A stretch of 18,871 nt of DNA from Betaproteobacteria bacterium (GTDB lineage: Bacteria; Pseudomonadota; Gammaproteobacteria; Burkholderiales; SG8-41). The notes beneath the pieces are model-generated. The model saw only the letters and a program-made list of their open reading frames with translations, searched no databases and had not been told where the DNA came from. Positions within the stretch are counted from its first letter, which is position 1. Each line of letters begins with the position of its first letter. Location: positions 1-18,871 of the forward strand of contig JAKFUJ010000445.1 of assembly GCA_021732805.1 (NCBI GenBank). Direction: 5' to 3'. Both the position numbers and the translations under genes were made by a program. Below are positions 1 through 7,381 of the stretch, in pieces.

Positions 1-1212
1 TTGCCGGGGGAGCGGGTCGAGGCCTCGGTGTATCGTAAAAAACCTGCGTTCGAGCAGTCGTTTGCGACAAAGATTTTTGATGAAAGCGCATCACGCACCA
101 CGCCGGGCTGCAAGTTCTTCGGCCTCTGCGGCGGTTGCAGCCTGCAGCACATGGATGCGCGGACGCAGGTTGCCGCCAAACAGCGCGTGCTTGAAGACAA
201 CCTGCGCCATATCGGCAAGGTAGAGCCCGAACAGATCCTGCCGGCGATTTACGGCCCGGCCTGGGGGTATCGCCACCGCGCACGGTTGACGGTACGCCAT
301 GTCTTCAAGAAGGGCGGCGCGCTGGTGGGGTTCCATGAAAAACGCAGCAGCTATGTCGCCGACATGACCAGTTGCGAAGTGCTGCCGCGGCGGATTTCAG
401 ATCTGCTGCCCTTGTTGCGCCGGCTGGTCGACAGCCTGAGCCTGCGTGCGCGACTGCCGCAGATTGAGCTGGCGATTGCGGACAACGCTGACGTACTGGT
501 GCTGCGCAATCTCGATCCGCTGACGCCTGAAGACGAAGACAAGCTGCGCGTCTTTGCCGACGCGCACAGGGTGGTGTTTTACCTGCAGCCTTCAGGCCCG
601 GAATCGGCAGCACTGTTTTATCCGCCGGATACCGGTGCACTGTATTACACGCTGCCCGAATTCGATGTGCGTATCCATTTTCGTCCGACTGACTTTACTC
701 AGGTCAATCATTCCATCAATCAGGTGCTGGTGCGCCGCGCGCTGAAGCTGCTCGACCCGCAGCCGGGCGAGCGCATCGCCGACCTGTTCTGCGGGCTGGG
801 TAATTTCGCGCTGCCGATCGCGCGCAGCGGCACTGAGGTCACTGGTATCGAAGGCAGCGCCGGATTGATCAAACGGGCGGAGGACAACGCGCAGCGCAAC
901 GGTCTGACCGGCAATACGCGGTTCCTGACCATGGACCTGTTCAAGATTAATACGGAGCAGTGGACGGCGCTGGGGTCGTTCGACAAGTTGCTGATCGACC
1001 CGCCGCGCGACGGTGCGATGGAACTCATCAAGCTGATCGGTTCCAACGGCCCGCGGCGCATTGTTTATGTGTCCTGCAGCCCGTCAACGCTGGCGCGGGA
1101 TGCCGAAGTGCTGACGGCAGTGCACGGTTACAAGCTGCGTGCCGCGGGCGTCATCAACATGTTCCCGCATACAGCCCACGTGGAGTCGATGGCGCTGTTT
1201 GAACGGGAATAA
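1..1212 (+). CDS. rlmD: 23S rRNA (uracil-C5)-methyltransferase, RlmD-like (5' end cut by window)
   Basis: This is an SAM-dependent RNA m5U methyltransferase of the TrmA/RlmD/RlmC family; RlmD methylates U1939 of 23S rRNA. Visible in the protein are an iron-sulphur cysteine cluster C37-x5-C43-x2-C46 with a likely fourth cysteine near residue 124, the SAM-binding motif DLFCGLGNF from residue 261, a DPPRDG motif, and the catalytic cysteine C359 in VSCSPSTLARD. The 403 visible codons lack most of the N-terminal TRAM domain: the reading frame is open to base 1 and the first residues (PGERVEASV) match the middle of that domain, so the true start lies upstream of the window. The C-terminus is complete. 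RlmD is preferred over RlmC because of the length and the TRAM remnant. It converges on the next gene over a shared terminator. Confidence 0.92.
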   Translation: MPGERVEASVYRKKPAFEQSFATKIFDESASRTTPGCKFFGLCGGCSLQHMDARTQVAAKQRVLEDNLRHIGKVEPEQILPAIYGPAWGYRHRARLTVRHVFKKGGALVGFHEKRSSYVADMTSCEVLPRRISDLLPLLRRLVDSLSLRARLPQIELAIADNADVLVLRNLDPLTPEDEDKLRVFADAHRVVFYLQPSGPESAALFYPPDTGALYYTLPEFDVRIHFRPTDFTQVNHSINQVLVRRALKLLDPQPGERIADLFCGLGNFALPIARSGTEVTGIEGSAGLIKRAEDNAQRNGLTGNTRFLTMDLFKINTEQWTALGSFDKLLIDPPRDGAMELIKLIGSNGPRRIVYVSCSPSTLARDAEVLTAVHGYKLRAAGVINMFPHTAHVESMALFERE

Positions 1213-1248
1213 AAGGAATAAGGTCAGGGTGCGGACGTCACCGGCAAT

Positions 1249-1276
1249 AAAAAAGCGGCCCGCAGGCCGCTTTTTT
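1249..1276. terminator. Bidirectional rho-independent terminator
   Basis: A perfect 12-bp inverted repeat (AAAAAAGCGGCC, loop CGCA, GGCCGCTTTTTT) has an A-run on one side and a T-run on the other. It therefore reads as a terminator on both strands. It sits between the convergent methyltransferase and Bax-inhibitor-like genes, exactly where one is expected. Confidence 0.93.
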
Positions 1277-1299
1277 ACGTCGTTCAAGTCGCGCGAATT

Positions 1300-2004
1300 T
1301 CAGTCCTTGTCTCCGCCCATGATGCCCAGCAACTGCAACAGGCTGGTGAAGATGTTGTACAGCGACACATACAGCGTCAGTGTCGCCGACACGTAGTTGG
1401 TTTCACCGCCGCGCACGATCGAATTGATCTGCCACAGGATGATTGCCGACGAGAAAATGATGAACGCGCCGCACAGCGCCAGCTGTACCACCGGGCTTTG
1501 CAGGAAAATGTTGGCGACGACGGCCAGCATGATCACCACAAAACCGACCAGCAGGAACTTGTTGAGGAAGCTGAAGTCACGCTTGGTCGTGGCGGCAATA
1601 CCGGACAGCACGAAAAACACCGCCGCGGTGCCGCCTGCGGCCATCATTACCAGTTGTCCGCCGTTGCGCAGCGACAGAATGGTCTGCAGCAGCGGCGCCA
1701 TCATCAGGCCGAGGAAAGCCGTAAATCCAAGCAGCAATCCGACGCCAACAACGCTGTCACGGTTTTTCTCGATGGCGAATATCCAGCCGTAAAACACCGC
1801 CAGCATTACCAGCATCGACATAATCGGGCTGGCGCGCAGGAAGCCGAAGTTGACGAAGTTGGTGCCGATGGCGGCGCCGATTACCGTGGGGATCAGCGTG
1901 ATCGCGAGCAGCAGATAGGTGTTGCGAAGAACCTTGTTCTGCCGGACGGCAATGTCGGTTGTGCCGGCAGAGTAGGTCGTTCCGGTTTGCAGGTCAGGTT
2001 GCAT
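1300..2004 (-). CDS. Bax inhibitor-1/YccA family inner-membrane protein
   Basis: This 234-residue, highly hydrophobic protein has about seven membrane segments, matching the BI-1/YccA (UPF0005) family. Bacterial members are inner-membrane proteins; E. coli YccA modulates the FtsH protease and YbhL-type proteins are poorly understood. The N-terminus is a short polar tail (MQPDLQTGTTYSAG), followed by continuous hydrophobic stretches. The C-terminal part, with YVSATLTLYVSLYNIF and a polar GGDKD end, is typical. I chose the ATG at 2004 because a GGAG lies 10 bases upstream; the frame is open to a TTG at 2034 with no better ribosome site. The gene stands alone and ends at the shared terminator. 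Confidence 0.9.
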   Translation of the reverse strand: MQPDLQTGTTYSAGTTDIAVRQNKVLRNTYLLLAITLIPTVIGAAIGTNFVNFGFLRASPIMSMLVMLAVFYGWIFAIEKNRDSVVGVGLLLGFTAFLGLMMAPLLQTILSLRNGGQLVMMAAGGTAAVFFVLSGIAATTKRDFSFLNKFLLVGFVVIMLAVVANIFLQSPVVQLALCGAFIIFSSAIILWQINSIVRGGETNYVSATLTLYVSLYNIFTSLLQLLGIMGGDKD

Positions 2005-2254
2005 GGCAATCAGTCTCCAGTAAAAGTTCACCAAAAAGGCTGGTGTAAGCAGTTCGTAAGACTACTGAAAGGCCGTTAAAGTTGCAATCGTTCCAGGATG
2101 TTTTTAAACAAACTGGGCTACGCAAGCAATTGATAATGAATGATATTATTTCCGGCAATGGAGTCCAAAAGATGCCTTAACGATGGTTTGAGTCTACAAT
2201 TCGCTCCCTTTGCCGCCGGAGCTGTAGCTGGCGCACCGGAACAGGCAGAAATAC
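2005..2254. other. Intergenic region between BI-1 gene and tRNA-Ser
   Basis: There is no convincing gene in these 250 bases. They contain an AT-rich patch around 2125-2152 with a short ATAAT/ATTAT inverted repeat. A likely stable-RNA minus-10 element, TACAAT, at 2195-2200 is followed by a C-rich stretch. The latter could start the tRNA-Ser transcript about 48 bases before the mature 5' end; no good minus-35 box is visible. Confidence 0.45.
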
Positions 2255-2344
2255 GGAGAGTTGGCAGAGCGGTTGAATGCACCGGTCTTGAAAACCGGCA
2301 GGGCCTCGCGGTCCTCGTGAGTTCGAATCTCACACTCTCCGCCA
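2255..2344 (+). tRNA. tRNA-Ser(UGA)
   Basis: The 7-bp acceptor stem GGAGAGT/ACTCTCC is followed by discriminator G and an encoded CCA. The anticodon stem CCGGT/ACCGG encloses the loop CTTGAAA, with anticodon TGA at 2289-2291. A long variable arm and a T-loop GTTCGAATC are present, as in class II serine tRNAs. It decodes UCA and other UCN codons. Confidence 0.97.
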
Positions 2345-2363
2345 AAAACTTGATTTAAATCAA

Positions 2364-3320
2364 TTAGTTAAGTCTCGCACCAGAATCCTTGATGACCTTC
2401 GCCCACTTTTCGATTTCGATGTTGATAAATTTTCCAAACTGTTCGGCGGTATTGCCGGTGGCTTCGACGCCCTGACTGGCGAGTTTCATGCGGAAATCCG
2501 GCGAGCCGGTAATTTTGGCGATTTCATCGCTGAGCCGATTGATGGCATTGGGTGGTGTTCCGGCACGGGTCACCAACCCCCACCACTGGTTGGCCTCATA
2601 ACCGGGCAGCGCGGCCTCGGCCATTGTCGGCACATCCGGCGCGCCTGCCGAACGTTTGACACTGGTCACGGCGAGGGCGCGCAGCTTGCCGGCCTTGACG
2701 TGCGGGTAACCGGTGGGCATCGACGGAAACATGAGGCCGACATGACCTGCGATCACGTCGCTGACGGCCTGCGGCCCGCCTTTGTAGGGAACCCGCAGTA
2801 TTTTCAGGCCGGCCATGCTTTTGAACATCTCGGATGCCAGATAAACACCAGTGCCGGATGAGGCGTAGGTCAGTTGATCGGGTCTCGCTTTCGCCAGTTT
2901 GATCAGATCCTTGATCGACTGCACCGGAATCGAGGGGTGTATGACCAGTACGTAGGGCGCGGTTGCCGCCAGTGACAGCGGATGAAAATCTTTTGCCGTG
3001 TTATAGGGAAGTGGACTGTACAAACCAGGATTAATGGCGAATTCCGTGGTGATCAGCAGAATGGTATAGCCGTCGGCTGCGCTCCGCGAGGCAAACTCAT
3101 AACCGATGACGCTGTCAGCGCCGGGTCTATTGACAACGATGACCTGCTGCCCCCAGTTTTTGGAGAGTTGTTGCCCGATCAGGCGCGCCACCAGATCGGC
3201 GCCGCCACCGGGCGGAAACCCGACAATGAAATTGATCGGCTTGACCGGATAATCCTGCGCAGCCGCGACCGGGATGAAGCAACACAGCGCTACCATCAAA
3301 AATCGTTCAATGAAGGTCAT
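2364..3320 (-). CDS. Bug/TctC-family periplasmic tripartite tricarboxylate-type solute-binding protein
   Basis: This 318-residue extracytoplasmic binding protein belongs to the Bug (Bordetella uptake gene)/TctC family. These proteins capture small carboxylates or amides in the periplasm, sometimes for a TctAB permease. A Sec signal peptide (about residues 1-21, ending VAAAQ) is followed by the hallmark YPVKPINFIVGFPPGGGAD, the RPGADSVIGYEFASRS strand and turn, and the YKGGPQAVSDVIAGHVGLMF region. I chose the ATG at 3320 because GGAG lies 5 bases upstream; the longer frame to 3428 gives an unlikely extension ahead of the signal peptide, and a GTG at 3326 overlaps the ribosome site. No TctA/TctB gene is in the window, so it is an orphan receptor. 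It is divergent from the nitrile hydratase block, with about 140 bases between. The ligand is not predictable. Confidence 0.93.
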   Translation of the reverse strand: MTFIERFLMVALCCFIPVAAAQDYPVKPINFIVGFPPGGGADLVARLIGQQLSKNWGQQVIVVNRPGADSVIGYEFASRSAADGYTILLITTEFAINPGLYSPLPYNTAKDFHPLSLAATAPYVLVIHPSIPVQSIKDLIKLAKARPDQLTYASSGTGVYLASEMFKSMAGLKILRVPYKGGPQAVSDVIAGHVGLMFPSMPTGYPHVKAGKLRALAVTSVKRSAGAPDVPTMAEAALPGYEANQWWGLVTRAGTPPNAINRLSDEIAKITGSPDFRMKLASQGVEATGNTAEQFGKFINIEIEKWAKVIKDSGARLN

Positions 3321-3383
3321 TGTCACTCCACGAAGGCGCGGATGAGGGAATGTGCGGCCGGAATTGGAAGCGGCCTTGTTCCG

Positions 3384-3406
3384 CAGTCTACCAGTCTGAC
3401 CAGTCT
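3384..3406. promoter_or_regulatory. Three direct CAGTCT repeats in the divergent intergenic region
   Basis: CAGTCT occurs at 3384-3389, 3392-3397 and 3401-3406 with 8- and 9-base spacing. The last copy touches the proposed minus-35 box of the hupE/nitrile hydratase promoter. This arrangement could be an operator for that operon or for the divergent Bug gene; no regulator gene sits next to it, so this is inference. Confidence 0.35.
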
Positions 3407-3435
3407 TGTAAGTGCGACACCATCCCATTTATGAT
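3406..3435 (+). promoter_or_regulatory. Putative sigma-70 promoter of the hupE/nitrile hydratase operon
   Basis: TTGTAA (3406-3411, 4 of 6 matches to consensus) and TATGAT (3430-3435, 5 of 6) are separated by 18 bases. They predict a start near 3442 and a leader of about 18 bases that still contains the GGAG ribosome site at 3450. Confidence 0.45.
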
Positions 3436-3459
3436 GATTCCTCTGATACGGAGTCTTCA

Positions 3460-4080
3460 GTGCTGATGACCAACAGGATAGTTGCCGCGATTGTCTTTGC
3501 GTTGTTCGCCTGTCCCGCCCGGGCGCATCACTTCATGGACGGGGATTTGCCGCGGACATTCATCGAAGGCCTGCTTTCGGGGCTGGGCCATCCATTGATC
3601 GGGCTCGATCACGCGGTCTTCATCGTTGCCGCAGGATTTTTGCTGGCCCTGGTCAGTCGCGGCATATGGGGAATCGCGGCCCTGATCTTCGGCAGTCTTT
3701 GCGGTGCGGGGCTGCATCTGGCGGGCGTCAATCTTCCCGCTGCTGAAGCGGGGGTGGCGCTATCAGTGATGTTGATTGGCGTCGTGGTGATGGCACGGCG
3801 CCGGATGGCGCTGACGTGGCTGGTTGCCGGCCTCGCGCTGGCGGGCCTGTTCCACGGCCATGCTTACGCAGAGGCCATATTCGGCGCGGAGGCGTCGCCT
3901 CTCGTTGCGTACCTGATCGGTTTTTCGGTGACGCAGTGTGTTATTGCAATCACCGCATACCGGGCACACAGGTTCCTGATCGAAAACCGCGAACTGTGGC
4001 TGCAGCCGGTCTCTGCCGCGCTGGGTGCGATGACCGGCGTGACCGGCCTGATTTACCTCATCATCAATACCGCCGGTTGA
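3460..4080 (+). CDS. HupE/UreJ-family metal permease, probable cobalt transporter for nitrile hydratase
   Basis: This is a small membrane protein of the HupE/UreJ family, whose members import nickel or cobalt. After a signal-like segment ending CPARA, the mature protein begins HHFMDGD and then has about six membrane segments. The family metal motifs are visible: GHPLIGLDH in the first segment and LFHGHAYAEA in the fourth. The gene lies 19 bases before a cobalt-type nitrile hydratase, so cobalt is the likely substrate; Rhodococcus nitrile hydratase clusters use the unrelated NhlF carrier for this. Start: GTG at 3460 is 6 bases after GGAG; the ATG at 3466 (MTNRIVAA) is an almost equally good alternative. 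A nickel role cannot be excluded from sequence, but no urease or hydrogenase gene is nearby. Confidence 0.83.
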   Translation: MLMTNRIVAAIVFALFACPARAHHFMDGDLPRTFIEGLLSGLGHPLIGLDHAVFIVAAGFLLALVSRGIWGIAALIFGSLCGAGLHLAGVNLPAAEAGVALSVMLIGVVVMARRRMALTWLVAGLALAGLFHGHAYAEAIFGAEASPLVAYLIGFSVTQCVIAITAYRAHRFLIENRELWLQPVSAALGAMTGVTGLIYLIINTAG

Positions 4081-4099
4081 TGCGCGAACTCAGATCGTC

Positions 4100-4762
4100 A
4101 TGAGCGATCACGAACACCACGATCATCCGGATGATGACTCTGTCCACGAGCACGATCGTCCGCTGTCGGGTCCTGCGCTGCGCGTCAAGGCGCTGGAGTC
4201 GCTGCTGACCGAGAAAGGGCTGGTCGATCCCCAGGCGCTGGATGAACTGATCGACACTTATGAAACCAGAGTCGGGCCGCGCAACGGTGCACGTGTCGTC
4301 GCCCGTGCATGGGTGGATCCGGCGTACAGACAACGTTTGCTCAGCGATGCCACTGCGGCCATCGCCGAGTTTGATTTCATCCGACGCCAGGGTGAAGACA
4401 TGGTGGTGCTCGAAAACACGCCCAAGGTGCGCAATATGGTGGTGTGTACCCTGTGTTCGTGTTATCCGTGGCCGGTACTCGGATTGCCGCCGGTCTGGTA
4501 CAAGTCCGCGCCGTACCGTGCGCGGGCGGTGATCGATCCGCGCGGCGTACTCCAGGAACTCGGCGAGGAAGTTGCGGAGACGGTTGAAGTCCGGGTGTGG
4601 GACTCCACCGCCGAGTTGCGTTATTTCGTGTTGCCGCAGCGACCTGCCGGGACGGAAGGCTGGACTGAAGAACAATTGGCGGAGATCGTCACTCGCGACG
4701 CAATGATCGGTGTGGCCCCGGTCAAAGTCCCGGTGAAAGCGCCGGCGGAAGGACGGCGATGA
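4100..4762 (+). CDS. nthA: Nitrile hydratase alpha subunit, cobalt type
   Basis: This is the catalytic metal-carrying subunit of nitrile hydratase, which hydrates nitriles to amides in the cytoplasm. At 220 residues it is full length. The metal-binding loop is V-C116-T-L-C119-S-C121-Y; the threonine after the first cysteine and the tyrosine after the last mark the cobalt form, whereas iron enzymes have CSLCSCT. C119 and C121 are the positions oxidised to cysteine sulphinic and sulphenic acid in characterised enzymes. Other conserved blocks are RVKALESLLTEKGLVD, VGPRNGARVVARAWVDP and LPPVWYKSAPYRARAV. The N-terminus is rich in histidine and acidic residues (MSDHEHHDHPDDD), a plausible metal-holding tail. 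Its last bases overlap the beta-subunit start (ATGA), so translation is coupled. No clear ribosome site precedes the ATG at 4100. Confidence 0.96.
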   Translation: MSDHEHHDHPDDDSVHEHDRPLSGPALRVKALESLLTEKGLVDPQALDELIDTYETRVGPRNGARVVARAWVDPAYRQRLLSDATAAIAEFDFIRRQGEDMVVLENTPKVRNMVVCTLCSCYPWPVLGLPPVWYKSAPYRARAVIDPRGVLQELGEEVAETVEVRVWDSTAELRYFVLPQRPAGTEGWTEEQLAEIVTRDAMIGVAPVKVPVKAPAEGRR

Positions 4763-5421
4763 ATGGCATACACGATCTGGGCGGCATGCACGGCTTCGGG
4801 CCGGTGCAAATCGAAAACAATGAACCGGTTTTTCACAGCGAGTGGGAAGCGCGTGCTTTCGCGCTGACCGTGGCCTGCGGTTTCCTCGGCAAATGGAACG
4901 CCGATATGGGACGTTACGCGCGCGAGCAGATGCCGCCCGCCGAATATCTGGCCACCGGTTATTACGAGCACTGGTTTTTCGGGTTGCAGCGGCTGCTGGT
5001 CGAACAGGGATTGCTGACCGCGCAGGAGCTGGCGACCGGACGCGCCGCGCCGCGCCCGGATCAGCCGCGCGCTGTCGCGGCTGCGGATGTGGCAATGCGC
5101 CTGCGTTACCGCCGCCAGGCGCGGGTTGACGTGGAGGTGCTGCCGAAGTTCAAGGCCGGTGATACGGTTGTTGCGCGCAATCCCCATTTTTCAGGCCATA
5201 CGCGCCTGCCGCGCTACGCACGCGGCAAGTGTGGCGTGATTGATCGCGATCACGGCGTGTTTATTTTTTCAGACACGCATGCGATGAACCGTGACCAGAA
5301 GCCGCAGCATTGCTACAGCGTGCGATTTACCGCGCGTGAACTGTGGGGGCCTTCTGCATCGGCGTGCGACAGCACCTATCTGGATCTCTGGGATGACCAT
5401 CTCGATCCCGCATCCGTCTGA
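4759..5421 (+). CDS. nthB: Nitrile hydratase beta subunit
   Basis: This is the structural partner of the alpha subunit in the nitrile hydratase heterodimer/tetramer; it helps shape the active-site channel. The start MNGIHDLGGMHGFGPV is the family signature. It is followed by WEARAFALTVACG (about residue 29) and ATGYYEHWFFGLQRLL. The C-terminal barrel begins near FKAGDTVVARN and ends with YSVRFTARELWG and YLDLWDDHLDPA. At 220 residues it is full length. The ATG overlaps the alpha stop and has AAGGA 5 bases upstream. Its 3' end overlaps the activator gene by 29 bases, so alpha, beta and activator form one translationally linked unit. Confidence 0.96.
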   Translation: MNGIHDLGGMHGFGPVQIENNEPVFHSEWEARAFALTVACGFLGKWNADMGRYAREQMPPAEYLATGYYEHWFFGLQRLLVEQGLLTAQELATGRAAPRPDQPRAVAAADVAMRLRYRRQARVDVEVLPKFKAGDTVVARNPHFSGHTRLPRYARGKCGVIDRDHGVFIFSDTHAMNRDQKPQHCYSVRFTARELWGPSASACDSTYLDLWDDHLDPASV

Positions 5422-5761
5422 GGACCATCTCGGCGCGTTGCCGGCGTTGCCGCGTGATGCAGGCGGGCCGGTGTTCGGCGCGCCGTGGGAGGCGCAGGCT
5501 TTTGCGATGACGCTGTCGCTGCATGCCCGCGGCGTTTTTACGTGGCGCGAATGGGCCGACACGCTGGCGGCGGAACTGGCTGCGGCGGCCGGGCGCGGCG
5601 CACCCGATGACGGCACGCGTTATTATGAACACTGGCTTGGCGCGCTCGAAAAATTGATTGCGCAAAAGCATCTTGTTGCAGCCGACGATCTCGCGCATCG
5701 TGTTGAACTGTGGGATGCGGCGGCCCGTGCAACGCCGCATGGAAAACCGATAACTATTTGA
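5393..5761 (+). CDS. Nitrile hydratase accessory/activator protein (P14K-like)
   Basis: This 122-residue protein resembles the N-terminal half of the nitrile hydratase beta subunit: compare PVFGAPWEAQAFAMTLS and RYYEHWLGALEKLI with the matching WEARAFALTV and YYEHWFFGLQRLL of the upstream beta subunit. In characterised cobalt enzymes (P14K of Pseudomonas/Comamonas type) such a protein forms a complex with apo-alpha and delivers cobalt-loaded, cysteine-oxidised alpha by subunit swapping. Size (about 13-14 kDa) and gene position right after beta fit this role. Start: ATG at 5393 (MTISIPHPSEDHLG) inside the end of beta; the frame is open further upstream but those residues do not resemble the family. 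The ribosome site is weak, suggesting coupling to beta translation. Confidence 0.88.
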   Translation: MTISIPHPSEDHLGALPALPRDAGGPVFGAPWEAQAFAMTLSLHARGVFTWREWADTLAAELAAAAGRGAPDDGTRYYEHWLGALEKLIAQKHLVAADDLAHRVELWDAAARATPHGKPITI

Positions 5762-5782
5762 TTTTATTATATAAAATATCTT

Positions 5783-5977
5783 ATGAGTGATCCTGACCAT
5801 AGCAGCGAAACCAGGGCCCGCCAGTTGGCCGGGACGCTGGGCCTGAACAATCTGAAGCCCGAACATCTGCAGCAGTTGCTGAAGGCGGAGAAAGTTTCCG
5901 CGGCCCGCCGTGCGCTGATGGATACCGCTTCGCTGACACCCGCCGATGAGCCGGCGCATGTTTACCGTTTACCGTAA
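5783..5977 (+). CDS. Small GatC/AtzG-like protein, possible partner of the downstream amidase
   Basis: This is a 64-residue soluble protein. The first half is a helical, charged segment (TRARQLAGTLGLNNLKPEHL); the end is SLTPADEPAHVYRLP. A short helical domain followed by a conserved acidic/proline-rich tail ending in an aromatic-Arg-Leu-Pro pattern recalls the C-termini of GatC and of small amidase partners such as AtzG, which wrap around their amidase subunit. The gene ends 9 bases before the amidase start and its TAA stop is part of the AAGG ribosome site for that amidase, so the two are translationally coupled. I do not recognise an exact family; the partner role is inferred from tail similarity and position. 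No ribosome site precedes its ATG, but TATAAAATA lies 4 bases upstream of it. Confidence 0.6.
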   Translation: MSDPDHSSETRARQLAGTLGLNNLKPEHLQQLLKAEKVSAARRALMDTASLTPADEPAHVYRLP

Positions 5978-5986
5978 GGCGGGCGC

Positions 5987-7381
5987 ATGAGTGATCTGGC
6001 CTATCTCGGCATTGCTGACGCGGCTGCGCTGATCCGCAGCCGTAAACTGTCCCCGGTTGAATATGCCGGGGCTTTAATCGAACGGGTCGGGCGCCATGAC
6101 GCCAAACTCAACGCATTCCTGCGCTTCACGCCGGAAATTGCATTGGCCGATGCCCAGCGCGCTGAAACCGAAATCATGGCGGGTCACTGGCGGGGGCCGC
6201 TGCACGGCGTGCCTTATGGCCTGAAGGATATCGTCGACTATGCAGGGCTGCCGACCACCGCACACTCGGCGATCCTCAAGGACAATATAGCTGCGGCCGA
6301 TGCGTTCGTGACCCAAAAAATCCGGGCGGCCGGCGGCGTGTTCATGGGCAAGCTGTCGACACATGAATTCGCCACCGGCGGGCCGTGCTTTGATTTGCCA
6401 TGGCCGCCGGCGCGCAATCCGTGGAACCGTGATCATTTCTGCGGAGGGTCTTCCAGCGGTTCCGGTGCGGCGACCGCGGCCGGTTTTGTGCCGATGGCCA
6501 TCGGTTCGGACACCGGCGGCTCGATCCGCAATCCGGCGACGATGTGCGGCATCACCGGCATGAAGGCGACCTATGGCCTGGTCAGCCGCCGCGGCGTGTT
6601 TCCACTGGCCTGGTCACTCGATCACGTTGGCCCGCTGACGCGCACGGTTCAGGATAATGCGATTGTTCTCAATATCATTGCCGGTCATGACGGTTCCGAT
6701 CCGGGCAGTGTCGCGCGCCCGGCTGCGGATTACACCGGCCAGATCGGCCGCGATATCAAAGGGCTGCGGGTCGGGGCGATCCGCCATTTTTATGCCGGGG
6801 ACATTGTCGCCGATCCCGAGATGGGTGCAGCGATCGATCAGGCAGTGGAGAAACTGGCTGATCTCGGCGCATCGGTGCGCGAGGTCAGCACCACGCCGCT
6901 GTCGCAGTTCTCGGTCTGCAACAGCATCATTCTCGCTGCCGAAGCCTACGCCATTCATCAACAATGGCTGCGCGAACGTCCGCAGGATTATGGCGCGATT
7001 ACCCGCGAGCGTTTCCTCCTTGGCGCGATGATCAGCGCCGCGGAGTACATCAATGCCACGCGTTTGCGCGCGAAAATGACCGCGCAGTTTCACAGGCTGT
7101 TTGATGACGTCGATGTCGTGGTGACCGCGAGTTCGCTGGATCCGGCCTGCCGCATCGATGATCCACAAGCCAACGAATATACCTATGCCCGTCAGTCCCG
7201 CGCGCCATTCAACATCACCGGCAGTCCGGCGATGGCGATACCCGCCGGTTTCAGCAGCAAAGGCTTGCCGCTGGGACTGCAGATTGTCGCAGCGCCTTAT
7301 CATGAGGCGCTGCTGTACCGCGTTGGTGCGGCATACGAGGCTGCAACCGGCTGGACGCACCGGCATCCGCAACTGCCGTGA
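5987..7381 (+). CDS. Amidase-signature family hydrolase (amidase 1)
   Basis: This 464-residue amidase-signature enzyme hydrolyses an amide to acid plus ammonia and is the expected second step after nitrile hydratase. The Ser-cisSer-Lys triad is visible: K80 in YGLKDIVD, S155 in GGSSSGSGAA, and nucleophile S179 in GSDTGGSIRNPA with an intact GG oxyanion pair. The end contains the usual ITGSPAMAIPAGF and LPLGLQIVA blocks. Start: ATG at 5987, with AAGG 7 bases upstream, overlapping the stop of the small upstream gene. It resembles GatA/AtzE-type enzymes as much as nitrilase-pathway amidases, so the true substrate may be another amide or a carbamoyl compound. Confidence 0.92.
   Translation: MSDLAYLGIADAAALIRSRKLSPVEYAGALIERVGRHDAKLNAFLRFTPEIALADAQRAETEIMAGHWRGPLHGVPYGLKDIVDYAGLPTTAHSAILKDNIAAADAFVTQKIRAAGGVFMGKLSTHEFATGGPCFDLPWPPARNPWNRDHFCGGSSSGSGAATAAGFVPMAIGSDTGGSIRNPATMCGITGMKATYGLVSRRGVFPLAWSLDHVGPLTRTVQDNAIVLNIIAGHDGSDPGSVARPAADYTGQIGRDIKGLRVGAIRHFYAGDIVADPEMGAAIDQAVEKLADLGASVREVSTTPLSQFSVCNSIILAAEAYAIHQQWLRERPQDYGAITRERFLLGAMISAAEYINATRLRAKMTAQFHRLFDDVDVVVTASSLDPACRIDDPQANEYTYARQSRAPFNITGSPAMAIPAGFSSKGLPLGLQIVAAPYHEALLYRVGAAYEAATGWTHRHPQLP

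Noticed and set aside
2118..2345. Minus-strand 75-codon frame across tRNA-Ser(UGA)
   Set aside because: It is antisense to a clear tRNA and contains the well-known false peptide (AESVRFELTR type) produced by translating serine tRNA genes.
4349..4355. GCCACTG, the core of the cobalamin-riboswitch B12 box
   Set aside because: It lies inside the nitrile hydratase alpha gene with no surrounding riboswitch structure; none is visible before hupE either.
4064..5095. Long 343-codon minus-strand frame opposite the nitrile hydratase genes
   Set aside because: It has low-complexity Arg/Ala/Pro content and no motif, and lies opposite two certain genes; typical of GC-rich shadow frames.
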